Below, in pieces: positions 40,984 to 48,975 of a DNA stretch of 64,000 nt; the stretch's first letter is position 1; the number at the start of each line of letters is the position of its first letter. Made by a program: the position numbers and the translations under genes. The DNA comes from Streptomyces sp. NBC_00377 (lineage in GTDB: Bacteria > Actinomycetota > Actinomycetes > Streptomycetales > Streptomycetaceae): the NCBI RefSeq assembly GCF_036075115.1, contig NZ_CP107958.1, positions 5,022,001 through 5,086,000 on the forward strand. Reading direction: 5' to 3'. Under the pieces are notes generated by a model. That model was not told the DNA's origin. It saw nothing but the letters and a program-made list of their open reading frames with translations, and did not search any database.

Positions 40984-42423
40984 TCACCCCGCCTTCGCGG
41001 TCGGTGCCCCGGCTTTCGCGGCTTCCGCCGTCTCCTTCTTCGGGGGGTCGGCCGGTCGTCGTACTCCGCCGAAGGCGTAGGTCGCGGCGAAGCCGACCGT
41101 GTAGCTCGTCAGGAGGCCGCCCGCGTAGATCGCCGCCGTCAGGCCCAGGCCCCGGTTGCCCGCCAGCAGGGGGAACAGGGCCCAGCCGGACGGGCCGATC
41201 GCGGTCGTTCCCACCTTGTCGCCGAGCATCGCGAAGAAGCCGACGAAGGCGCCGCCGGCCGCGCCGCCCGCGCAGGCGGTGAGGAAGGGACGGCCCAGGG
41301 GGAGCGACACCCCGTAGATCAGAGGCTCCCCGACGCCCAGCAGCCCGGCCGGGAGCGCCGCTCTGATCGTCGTCCGGATCGACACGTCGGGCAGCCGGAC
41401 GTACACCGCCACCGCCGCGCCGACCTGGCCCGCGCCCGCCATCGCCAGGACGGGCAGCAGGACCGTGTACCCCTGCTGTTCGATCAGGGTGGTGTGGACG
41501 GGGATGAGGGTTTGGTGGAGGCCCAGCATCACCAGCGGCAGGAAGAGGCCGCCGAGGACCAGCCCCGCGAAGGCGCCCGTCGTCGCCAGCAGCCAGTTCG
41601 CGGCCGCGCCGATGGCCGAGGACACCGCGCCCGCCGCGTACATCAGGCCGTACAGCGTTCCGAGCCCGGCCACCAGGACCGTGAGGGCCGGGGTGAGGAG
41701 CACGTCCAGCGCCTCCGGGACCCGGCCGCGGCACCACTTCTCGACGCGGGTCGCCAGCAGGGCCGCAGCCAGCGCGCCGAGGACCCCGCCCTGGCCGGGG
41801 GTGAGGGTCACCCCGAACGCCGTCACCTTCGCGACCCCCGGGTGGACGACGATCGCCGCGACCGCCCCGCCCAGGACCGGTGTGCCGCCGAACTCCTTCG
41901 CCGTGTTGAGCCCGACGAAGACGGCGATCAGCGCCATGAACGCGGACGCCACGGCGGCGAGGGCGGGGGTGAGGCCGGGCAGCAGACCGGTGTTGAGAAG
42001 GAGGCCGTTGACGCCTGCGAGGATCCCGCAGCCGATCAGGGCGGGGATGAGCGGGACGAACACGGCGGCCAGCCGACGCAGCCAGGACCTGAAAGGGGTC
42101 GCGTTGTTCCTGCGCCGCTCCTCCCGCAACTCGGCGCCGCGCGCGCCCAGTTCGTCGGCGGCGGACGGCCGGGCGACGAGCAGCTCGAACGCGGCCGTCA
42201 CTCTCGTCACCACGCCGGGGCCGAGGACCACCTGGTACGAGCCGTCGTCCACGACGAGGCCCAGCACCCCGGGCACCGCCCGCAGCGCCTCCTCGTCCGC
42301 GCCGGACGGATCGGCGAGACCCAGCCGCAGCCGGGTCATGCAGTGGGCGACGGACGTGACGTTCGCGGGGCCGCCCACCAGGGGCAGGATCGCGGCAGCT
42401 GTGGAGGAGGAGTCGATGTGCAC
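40984..42423 (-). CDS. PTS transporter subunit EIIBC, probably amino-sugar (MurNAc/GlcNAc) type
   Basis: 479 residues from a GTG start. An N-terminal EIIB domain carries the phosphorylated Cys28 in VAHCMTRLRL. After a linker, an EIIC domain of about ten helices includes FVPLIPALIGCGILAGVNG and LLGVGEPLIYGVSLPLG, the glucose/sucrose superfamily substrate-site motif. There is no EIIA domain, so a separate Crr-type protein must donate phosphate. It follows murQ by 16 bp, which suggests MurNAc uptake as with E. coli MurP; this substrate is inference. Confidence 0.88.
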   Translation of the reverse strand: MHIDSSSTAAAILPLVGGPANVTSVAHCMTRLRLGLADPSGADEEALRAVPGVLGLVVDDGSYQVVLGPGVVTRVTAAFELLVARPSAADELGARGAELREERRRNNATPFRSWLRRLAAVFVPLIPALIGCGILAGVNGLLLNTGLLPGLTPALAAVASAFMALIAVFVGLNTAKEFGGTPVLGGAVAAIVVHPGVAKVTAFGVTLTPGQGGVLGALAAALLATRVEKWCRGRVPEALDVLLTPALTVLVAGLGTLYGLMYAAGAVSSAIGAAANWLLATTGAFAGLVLGGLFLPLVMLGLHQTLIPVHTTLIEQQGYTVLLPVLAMAGAGQVGAAVAVYVRLPDVSIRTTIRAALPAGLLGVGEPLIYGVSLPLGRPFLTACAGGAAGGAFVGFFAMLGDKVGTTAIGPSGWALFPLLAGNRGLGLTAAIYAGGLLTSYTVGFAATYAFGGVRRPADPPKKETAEAAKAGAPTAKAG

Positions 42424-42439
42424 CCCCCGAGCGTGCGGC

Positions 42440-43375
42440 TCAGCCGCTCACCGCGCCGAGCGCGGCGCGCAGGTGTCCGCCGGACTCCTCCAGAAGGCGG
42501 GTGGCGGCCGGCCCGTCCACCCCGGCCAGCAGCACGAGGATCGCGTTCTTCACCTCACCACCGGTGGCGGTGAGGGCCGCCTCGACGTCCGCCGCGTCCG
42601 CCCCCGTCGCCAGTGCCACGATCCGCCGTGAACGGGCGCGCAGCTTGTCGTTCGAGGCGCGGACGTCGACCATCAGGTTCCCGTACGTCTTGCCCAGCCG
42701 GATCATCGTGATCGTCGAGATCATGTTCAGCACCAGTTTCTGCGCGGTGCCCGCCTTCAGCCGGGTGGAACCGGTGAGCAGCTCCGGACCGACCACGACC
42801 TCGATCGGGTGCTCGGCGGCGGCGGCCAGCGCACTGCCCGCGTTGCAGGACAGCCCGACGGTCAGGGCGCCGCGCGCCCGCGCGTAGCGGACGGCGCCGA
42901 CGGCGTACGGGGTGCGGCCGGAGGCGGAGACGCCGACCACGGTGTCGTCGGGGGTGAGCGTGAGGGCGGCCAGGTCCGCTTCGGCGAGTTCTGCCGAGTC
43001 CTCGGCGCCCTCGACGGAGGTCACCAGGGCCGTCGGACCGCCCGCGATGAGCCCGACGACCTGGCCGGGCGCGGTGTCGAAGGTCGGCGGGCACTCGGAG
43101 GCGTCGAGCACGCCGAGCCGTCCGGCGGTGCCCGCACCGGCGTAGACCAGTCGCCCGCCGCGCGCCATGCGGGCCGCGACGGCGTCGACGACGGCGGCGA
43201 TCTGCGGCAGCCGCGCGCCGACGGAGGCGGGGACGGCGGCGTCCTCCCCGTTCATGAGACGGGCGATGTCGAGGGTGGGGAGACGGTCGATCTCGGCGAG
43301 TTCCGGGCGGAACGCCTCGGTGGTGAGGGATTCGAGCGTGGTGCGCAGCTCAAGGGGATCGGGGCGGGAGGTCAT
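42440..43375 (-). CDS. murQ: N-acetylmuramic acid 6-phosphate etherase
   Basis: 311 residues. The SIS domain has RLVYAGAGTAGRLGVLDASE with CPPTF directly after, GEDAAVPA and LLTGSTRLKAGTAQKLVLNM, all diagnostic of MurQ. It cleaves the lactyl ether of MurNAc-6-P, giving GlcNAc-6-P for NagA. It is the first gene of a two-gene unit with the PTS EIIBC gene. A dre-like core upstream (near 43407) is too weak to accept. Confidence 0.93.
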   Translation of the reverse strand: MTSRPDPLELRTTLESLTTEAFRPELAEIDRLPTLDIARLMNGEDAAVPASVGARLPQIAAVVDAVAARMARGGRLVYAGAGTAGRLGVLDASECPPTFDTAPGQVVGLIAGGPTALVTSVEGAEDSAELAEADLAALTLTPDDTVVGVSASGRTPYAVGAVRYARARGALTVGLSCNAGSALAAAAEHPIEVVVGPELLTGSTRLKAGTAQKLVLNMISTITMIRLGKTYGNLMVDVRASNDKLRARSRRIVALATGADAADVEAALTATGGEVKNAILVLLAGVDGPAATRLLEESGGHLRAALGAVSG

Positions 43376-43627
43376 CGGGAACGGCTCCTTCCGGTGGGGT
43401 CCGGGCAGTGGTCGGCACCGCGGGGGCCCGCCGATGAGGCTACGTTCCATGGGGCGCGTGCTCGGCCTGCCGGTGCCGCCACGGCCGGCTGGTGTCCCTG
43501 TGATCCACCGGCCCGGTGGACCGACGTCTGGTCCGATGCGGCCGACGTCGCCGCGCCTGTCGCCCACGAACAGGGCCTTCGACCACCTCTTTTCGGACTC
43601 GGGGTCACGAGTGCGCACAATGGGGGG

Positions 43628-44011
43628 ATGGATCCCATCAGCCCCCTGGAACAGGCGTTGCACGCGGCACGCGCCCTCGTGCTGGCCGATCTTGCCTCGG
43701 GCGACGTCGCCGCGGCGGACGTGGTGTCGTTGGTCGAGGACTCCGTCGTGCAGCGGCGCTGGTGGGTGGAGCAGTGGCCGGACGGCGTGACGTACGTGGC
43801 GGGACTGATCGCGCAGGACGTGCAGGACGCGCTGCTGGAGCGGTACGGACGCTGGCCCCTCTGCCCGGTCTGCGGATCCGGTGATCCGCACGCGCTGGAG
43901 GTGGAGCCCGAACTCGGGCCCGACCCGCACTGGGTGTGCCACCAGGCGGGCGTGAAGGTCGCGTCGGTGGGCTCGCTGGGCTCGGCCATGGGAGGCGCGT
44001 CGTCCTCGTGA
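43628..44011 (+). CDS. small zinc-ribbon-like hypothetical protein
   Basis: 127 residues. A helical N-terminal part (LEQALHAARALVLADLASGDV) is followed by RWPLCPVCGSGDPHALEVEP and HWVCHQAG, a likely zinc-binding knuckle. No known domain is recognised. Seven bases separate it from the DUF4031 gene, so the pair is probably an operon. Confidence 0.7.
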   Translation: MDPISPLEQALHAARALVLADLASGDVAAADVVSLVEDSVVQRRWWVEQWPDGVTYVAGLIAQDVQDALLERYGRWPLCPVCGSGDPHALEVEPELGPDPHWVCHQAGVKVASVGSLGSAMGGASSS

Positions 44012-44018
44012 GGCTCTC

Positions 44019-44285
44019 GTGACCGTCTACATCGACCCACCGGACTGGCCGGGGCACGGCCGTATGTGGTCCCACCTCGTCAGTGACGTCTCCTACGCCG
44101 AACTCCAGTCGTTCGCCGACGGGTTGGGCGTGCCGCGGCGCGCCTTCGAGCGCGATCACTACGACATCCCCTCGCACCGCTACGCCGAGGTGGTGGCGGC
44201 CGGCGCGGTCCAGGTGAGCAGCCGCGAGGTGGTCCGCCTGCTGACGGCGGCCGGTCTGCGCAGACGCAAGGGCGGCGGCACGTAG
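44019..44285 (+). CDS. DUF4031 domain protein
   Basis: 88 residues from a GTG start. MTVYIDPPDWPGHGRMWSHL and FERDHYDIPSHRYAEVVAAG are the DUF4031 hallmarks. The family is small and widespread in actinobacteria, with conserved Asp, His and Tyr residues but no assigned function. Confidence 0.82.
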   Translation: MTVYIDPPDWPGHGRMWSHLVSDVSYAELQSFADGLGVPRRAFERDHYDIPSHRYAEVVAAGAVQVSSREVVRLLTAAGLRRRKGGGT

Positions 44286-44365
44286 GGGAGGGAGGAACGG
44301 GGCGGCCCGACCGGCCGGGCAACGGCGAGGCGTGGCTCCCCCTGGGCCCGGGTCCCTCGGGCGGG

Positions 44366-44893
44366 CTAGGTCCGGGGGCGGATCGGGTGGGAATCGCCGC
44401 GGAGTTCGTACGCGTCCTCCTTGTCGCCCTCGCCGACCCTGACGAAACCGGACCGTTCCAGCACTCCCCGGGAGGGGGCGTTGACGTGCTCGACGACCGC
44501 GAAGAGGCGTCGTACGTCGGGCCTCGCCAGCGCCCATCCGGCCAGCGCGCGCAGCGCCTCCGTCGCGTAGCCGTGGCCGCGGGCCGCCTCGACGAGGTCG
44601 TAGCCGATCTCCGTACGCCCGTCCTCGTCCGGAGCCGCGTGGAAGCACATGCTGCCGACCGCCCGGCCGTCCTCCCGCCGTACGAGGACGTACATGCCGA
44701 ACTCCGGCCGGTGCACACCGGACACGTACGCCCGCACCATCATCCCGGCGGCGTCCCGTGTCCCCTCGAACGGTGCGCCGCCGAGCCACTCGAAGCCTCC
44801 GCCGCCGCCCGCCCGCAGTCCGGCGGCGGCGCTGGGCGTGACGCCCTCCAGGGTGAGGCGTCCGGCGGGGATGCGCGGGGTGGGGGCGGTCAC
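44366..44893 (-). CDS. GNAT family N-acetyltransferase (RimJ/RimL-like)
   Basis: 175 residues from a GTG start that overlaps the stop of the upstream HD gene (GTGA). It shows IGYDLVEAARGHGYATEALRALAGWAL (acetyl-CoA site) and HVNAPSRGVLERSGFVRVG, typical of the RimJ/RimL group. The substrate is unknown. The overlap indicates translational coupling with the HD protein. Confidence 0.85.
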   Translation of the reverse strand: MTAPTPRIPAGRLTLEGVTPSAAAGLRAGGGGGFEWLGGAPFEGTRDAAGMMVRAYVSGVHRPEFGMYVLVRREDGRAVGSMCFHAAPDEDGRTEIGYDLVEAARGHGYATEALRALAGWALARPDVRRLFAVVEHVNAPSRGVLERSGFVRVGEGDKEDAYELRGDSHPIRPRT

Positions 44894-45534
44894 GACGTGA
44901 GCAGTTCCAGTTCGCCCCGCAGGTTGTAGCGGGCCGTGGCCTCCCACCGCTCGCTGCCGTAGGGCGTCCTGAACAGCCGCGGCAGCGCCAGGAGTCGGCG
45001 CAGGATGTCCGCGCGGCCGGTGCGGAAGGCGTCGCTCGGGACGAAGTGGTACTCCTCGCGGACGGCGGCGGTGTAGGCGGCGTACGCGGTCGGCGGCGCG
45101 GCGAGGACCGCCAGGTCGGCGTCGCACAGGACCTGCCCGTCGAGGTCGTCGTCGGCCGGATCGTGGGTGACGGTGAGCCGCACGAGCCTCGCGACCTCGG
45201 CGGTCCGTTCCGGCGTGACCCCGGCCTCGGGCAGGGCGCGCTCGGCGAGGCGGGCGGAGCGTTCCTCGTTCTCGGAGCGGTCGGGCAGGTAGACGGCGTC
45301 GTGGAACCAGGCGGCCAGCCGGACGACGTCGGGGTCGGCCGCGTGCCCCGCGAGGACGTCGATGCGGTCCAGGACCTCGGTGAGGTGCGTGAGCGTGTGG
45401 TAGCGGCGCTGCGGCTCCTGCCAGCGGGCGAGGAGGTCGTCGGAGTACGGCGCAGGGTCGGGGCCGTCGGCCGGGCCCCGGGTCCTGTCCAGGGTGTGGC
45501 TGAAACGGGTGCGCAGGGCGTCGAGATCGGCCAT
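44890..45534 (-). CDS. HD-domain phosphohydrolase-like protein
   Basis: 214 residues. Metal ligands of an HD domain are visible in YHTLTHLTEVL, AAWFHDAVYLPD (HD pair) and CDADLAVLAA. The architecture fits predicted metal-dependent HD-superfamily hydrolases; nucleotides are the usual substrates. It is coupled to the following GNAT gene and divergent from cutC, sharing the region that holds a dre site. Confidence 0.82.
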   Translation of the reverse strand: MADLDALRTRFSHTLDRTRGPADGPDPAPYSDDLLARWQEPQRRYHTLTHLTEVLDRIDVLAGHAADPDVVRLAAWFHDAVYLPDRSENEERSARLAERALPEAGVTPERTAEVARLVRLTVTHDPADDDLDGQVLCDADLAVLAAPPTAYAAYTAAVREEYHFVPSDAFRTGRADILRRLLALPRLFRTPYGSERWEATARYNLRGELELLTS

Positions 45535-45581
45535 GGCCCCATTGTCGCGCGTACGGGCGGGGTTCTCCGGCGTATTCTTGA

Positions 45582-45597
45582 ATTGGACTAGACCTGT
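45582..45597. promoter_or_regulatory. dre site (DasR operator) in the HD/cutC divergent region
   Basis: ATTGGACTAGACCTGT matches 13 of 16 positions of ACTGGTCTAGACCAGT, the best match in the window. It lies 52 bp before cutC and 48 bp before the HD gene, so either could be the target. Confidence 0.65.
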
Positions 45598-45614
45598 AGC
45601 CGCCCGAAGAAGCC

Positions 45615-45630
45615 GTTCAAGCCGTTGAAC
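45615..45630. promoter_or_regulatory. inverted repeat in the cutC leader
   Basis: GTTCAA-GCCG-TTGAAC is a perfect inverted repeat 19 bp before the cutC start. It could be a protein site or a small hairpin in the leader. Confidence 0.35.
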
Positions 45631-45648
45631 GCCGACGAATGGGGTCCC

Positions 45649-46359
45649 ATGAGCAAGCGTGCAGTTCTGGAGGTGATCGCCCTCGACGTCGAGGACGCGG
45701 TCGCCGCCCAGGCCGGAGGCGCGGACCGCCTCGAGCTCGTCACCGACATGGCCGCCGACGGACTCACCCCGCCGGTGGCCGTCCTCACCGGGATCCGGGC
45801 CGCCGTGGACCTCTCCCTGCGCGTGATGCTGAGACGCTCCGAAGGCTTCGCGGCGGGAACCGCGCGGGACGTCGACTCCCTCGTGCGGCTGGCGGCCGAG
45901 CTGCGGGCGGCCGGCGCGGACCAGTTCGTCCTGGGGTTCCTGGACGCCGGGGGCGGGGTGGACCTGGCCGCGGTGGAGCGGGTCGTCACCGAGCTGGACG
46001 GCTGCCGCTGGACCTTCCACCGCGCCCTCGACCACGCCGCCGACCGCGACGCCCTGCGCAAGCAGTTGGACGGCCTGCCCGGACTGGACACCTACCTCAC
46101 GGCCGGTTCCGCCACCGGCGTCGACGACGGCCTGCCCACCCTCCTCGCGGAGGCGGCACGGCACGGGGAACAGGGCTACGAGCAGCGGCTCCTCGTGGGG
46201 GGCGGCCTGCGCCTCGACCATGTGCCGGTGCTGAGGGCCGGCGGCATCGACGCCTTCCACATCGGCGGCGCCGCCCGCCCCGACGGCTGGTCCGGCCCCG
46301 TGTCGGCGCGGGCCGTGGCGAGGTGGCGGCGGGCGGTGGACGGCGAGCCGGCCGGGTAG
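45649..46359 (+). CDS. cutC: CutC family protein
   Basis: 236 residues, a TIM-barrel CutC. Typical segments are EVIALDVEDAVAAQAGGADRLELV, the acidic ELDGCRWTFHRALDHAADRD, and YLTAGSATGVDDGLPTL. The family was named for copper homeostasis in E. coli, but that role is disputed. Here the upstream dre site suggests control by DasR and a link to amino-sugar or cell-wall metabolism; this is inference. The ATG at 45649 was chosen over one 24 bases upstream, which would sit in the inverted repeat. Confidence 0.88.
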   Translation: MSKRAVLEVIALDVEDAVAAQAGGADRLELVTDMAADGLTPPVAVLTGIRAAVDLSLRVMLRRSEGFAAGTARDVDSLVRLAAELRAAGADQFVLGFLDAGGGVDLAAVERVVTELDGCRWTFHRALDHAADRDALRKQLDGLPGLDTYLTAGSATGVDDGLPTLLAEAARHGEQGYEQRLLVGGGLRLDHVPVLRAGGIDAFHIGGAARPDGWSGPVSARAVARWRRAVDGEPAG

Positions 46360-46388
46360 CCCGCGCCCGACAATCCGGCCGCCGGCCG

Positions 46389-48452
46389 TCAGCCGAGCTG
46401 GGACGGCAGCGCGGCCGTGTGGGTCACGATCAGGCCGGACACCGCCCGGGTCAGTGCCACGTAGAGCCGGCGCAGCCCCGTCCGCTCGTCCGGCTCGCCG
46501 TCGACCACCGCCCGCGGTTCGTCCAGGACGACGTAGTCGTACTCCAGGCCCTTGGCCAGGGAGGCCGGGACCAGGGTGAGGCGGGTCTCGGCCGTCGTCT
46601 CCTCGCCCGGCGACAGGTGGCCGATGCCCGCCGTGGTCAGCGCCTCGGCGAGGGCCGGGATCCGCGCATCGGCCGCGATCAGGCCCGTCGAGCCCTCGTT
46701 GCGCAGCAACTCCTCGCAGGCCGCGATGACTTCGGCGTCACCGGTGACCGGCCGGAGGTCGAAGAAGCCGGGGTTCTCACGGACCGAGGCGACGGGCGTG
46801 AGGCCCGGTGCGATCGACGGGAGCAGCCGGGAGGCGTAGGTGATGACGTCCGTCGGCACCCGGAAACCGGCCGTCAGCTCCTCGATCACCGCGTCGGCCT
46901 TGCCGAGATGGGTGAGGGCCTCCTCCCAGCTCCGGGTCGCCCAGGGGGTGGTGCCCTGCGCCAGGTCGCCCAGCACCGTCGCGGAACCCGTGGTGCAGCG
47001 GCGCCCGACCGCCCGGTACTGCATGGGGGACAGGTCCTGCGCCTCGTCCAGGACCACATGGCCCAGCGAGTGCGTGCGCTCCACAATGTCGGTCGCCTCG
47101 TCGATCAGCACCGCGTCCGCCGCCGACCACCTGGCCGACTTCACCGAGCGCACCGGCTTCGCCCACAGGATCGTCTTCTGCTCGCCCTCGCTCAGTACCC
47201 CCGCCGCGTGCTCGGCGAGGAACTCCCCGTCCGTGAGCAGCCGGAGCACCAGTTTCGCCGGATCGACGGCCGGCCAGACCGCCTTCACGACCGCCTTCAC
47301 CGCGCTGTTGCGGGCGACGGCGTCCTGCACCCGGTCGTCGGGAGCCTCCCCCGAGCGCTCCATCTGCACCAGGATCGCGTGCGCGATGCGCTGCGGCAGC
47401 GCGGCACGGGCGGCGCCGTAACGGATGTCCCGGTCCAGCAGCTCCCGCACCATCTCCTCGATCTCGTACGCCGGAAGCCGCCACCGCCGGGAGCCCCGCA
47501 CGACGACGAGCGGTTCGCCCGGCATGCCGACATGCGCGTAGACGGCCCGGCGCAGCACCTCGGCCATCCTCGCGTCACCCTTGACGACCGCCGCCGCCGC
47601 GTCGTCCGTGCCCCGCACCTCCACATGCGCCACCAGGTCGTCGACCGTGCCCTGGCGGACCGTCAGCTCACCCAGCGCGGGCAGCACCTGCTCGATGTAG
47701 CTGAGGAAGGACTTGTTCGGTCCGATCACCAGCGTGCCGGTGCGGGCGAGCCGCTCGCGGTGGGCGTAGAGCAGATACGCCACCCGGTGCAGGCCGACGG
47801 CCGTCTTCCCGGTCCCCGGCCCTCCCTGGACACAGACCGTCCCGCCCAGCCCGCTGCGGACGATCTCGTCCTGCTCGGGCTGGATCGTCGCGACGATGTC
47901 GCGCATCGGCCCGACACGAGGCCGCTCGATCTCCCGCTGGAGCAGCTTGCTGGTCCGCTCCGTCTCCGCCGGATCCGACAGGTGCTCGTCCTCGTACGCG
48001 GTGAGGTCGCCGCCGGTGTAACCGAAGCGGCGGCGCAGCCCGACGTCCATCGGGTCCTTCTTCGAGGCCCGGTAGAACGGCTGCGAGACCGGCGCACGCC
48101 AGTCGATGACCATCGGATCACCGTCACCGTCGTGCACATGCCGACGTCCGATGTAGAACTGCTCCCCCTCCGCGCCCTCCGCCCGGTCGGCGCCGGGGGC
48201 GTGCAGGTAGTCGAGCCGGCCGAAGAACAGAGGGGTGTGGCTGAGGTCGGCGAGCGCCTTGATGCGCTCCCCGATCTGGCGCTCCAGGATCTGCGCGTTG
48301 ACCCAGTTCGCGGTGACGTCGCTGATGTCGAGGGCCTCGACGTCCTCGCGCATGGCCCGCAGGGCGCCCCGGGAGGAGGCGAGGTGGGCGCGTTCGCGGG
48401 CGAGCGGATCGTCGTCGACGCGTGGGGACGACGACGTGGACGGCGTGGACAA
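46389..48452 (-). CDS. HelD-family RNA polymerase-recycling ATPase (HelR-like)
   Basis: 687 residues from a TTG start with GGAGG 7 bases upstream. A long coiled N-terminal arm (about 15-75) precedes FYIGRRHVHD and MVIDWRAPVSQPFYRA, the HelD signature. Walker A is GGPGTGKT (about 210-217), Walker B and motif II are VVLDEAQDLSPMQYRAV, and the C-terminal UvrD-like motif VALTRAVSGLIV is present. HelD proteins pull stalled RNA polymerase off DNA; the Streptomyces HelR member protects against rifamycins. A UvrD-type DNA helicase is the older annotation. Confidence 0.85.
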   Translation of the reverse strand: MSTPSTSSSPRVDDDPLARERAHLASSRGALRAMREDVEALDISDVTANWVNAQILERQIGERIKALADLSHTPLFFGRLDYLHAPGADRAEGAEGEQFYIGRRHVHDGDGDPMVIDWRAPVSQPFYRASKKDPMDVGLRRRFGYTGGDLTAYEDEHLSDPAETERTSKLLQREIERPRVGPMRDIVATIQPEQDEIVRSGLGGTVCVQGGPGTGKTAVGLHRVAYLLYAHRERLARTGTLVIGPNKSFLSYIEQVLPALGELTVRQGTVDDLVAHVEVRGTDDAAAAVVKGDARMAEVLRRAVYAHVGMPGEPLVVVRGSRRWRLPAYEIEEMVRELLDRDIRYGAARAALPQRIAHAILVQMERSGEAPDDRVQDAVARNSAVKAVVKAVWPAVDPAKLVLRLLTDGEFLAEHAAGVLSEGEQKTILWAKPVRSVKSARWSAADAVLIDEATDIVERTHSLGHVVLDEAQDLSPMQYRAVGRRCTTGSATVLGDLAQGTTPWATRSWEEALTHLGKADAVIEELTAGFRVPTDVITYASRLLPSIAPGLTPVASVRENPGFFDLRPVTGDAEVIAACEELLRNEGSTGLIAADARIPALAEALTTAGIGHLSPGEETTAETRLTLVPASLAKGLEYDYVVLDEPRAVVDGEPDERTGLRRLYVALTRAVSGLIVTHTAALPSQLG

Positions 48453-48763
48453 GGGGGTGCCTCCGGGCCGGCTGAGGGGCTGCTGCGGTGAGGCCGCCCG
48501 GTTTCCGTCCGGGCGGCGGCGCTCCGGCGAGGGAGGCGGGCAAGAGCGAGGATTCTAGGTGAAGGGGGGACGGGCGTGCCAACGCATTTGTCCGGGAGCC
48601 CCCGGCGCAAGCCGCCCGGGTGTCCACCTGGACCCCGCCCACCCCTAGCCCGCGACCCCCGTCCCGTAGGGGAGACCCCCTCCCACAGGGGTACCGGAGG
48701 AGTACGCCGAAAGGGGACCTGGGACCGATGCCCGCTTTATGCCCCGTCTCCCATCATGGAGAC
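48453..48763. other. divergent region between the HelD gene and a small gene
   Basis: A 311-bp gap. CCGCCCGG/CCGGGCGG form a hairpin near 48500-48525 in the HelD leader. GCAAGCC at 48607-48613 resembles one arm of the rifamycin-associated element, but the second arm is missing. No further gene is supported. Confidence 0.35.
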
Positions 48764-48946
48764 ATGAGTGCAGCGACCTTCACCCCGGCCCCCGGTCGCC
48801 CGTCAGGAGCGACCCCCCTGTCCGACGGACACCGCCACCGCCTCGGCGACGCCCTGCGCGCCGTGAAGGTCTTCGCGGGCGCCGCCTTCGACGTGATCAT
48901 CCTCGGCGAGTACGGCGAGGAAGCCGGAGTCCACCGCCGCAGGTGA
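48764..48946 (+). CDS. small conserved protein
   Basis: 60 residues. It is soluble, with the helix-like stretch HRHRLGDALRAVKVFAGAAF leading into DVIILGEYGEEAGV. I recall similar short proteins at this position in other Streptomyces, but no function. GGAG lies only two bases before the ATG, so start recognition may be unusual. It converges with the XPB gene. Confidence 0.6.
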   Translation: MSAATFTPAPGRPSGATPLSDGHRHRLGDALRAVKVFAGAAFDVIILGEYGEEAGVHRRR

Positions 48947-48975
48947 CCGACCGCGGCGGGCGACCCCGGCGGGGC

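Noticed and set aside
43400..43430. dre site upstream of murQ
   Set aside because: Only TGGTC and CACC arms are present; the central CTAGAC is missing, so the match is within chance for this base composition.
45639..48491. Very long open frame opposite and across cutC and the HelD gene (950 codons), and similar long frames at 815-2563, 24601-26730, 31787-34408 and 35948-38056
   Set aside because: They are antisense or out-of-frame shadows of clear genes, have Arg/Pro/Ala-rich nonsense composition, and lack ribosome binding sites. High GC makes stop codons rare in these frames.
48607..48613. Complete rifamycin-associated element before the HelD gene
   Set aside because: Only one arm (GCAAGCC) is visible; the inverted partner is absent within the expected 19-bp span, so it is not listed as a site.
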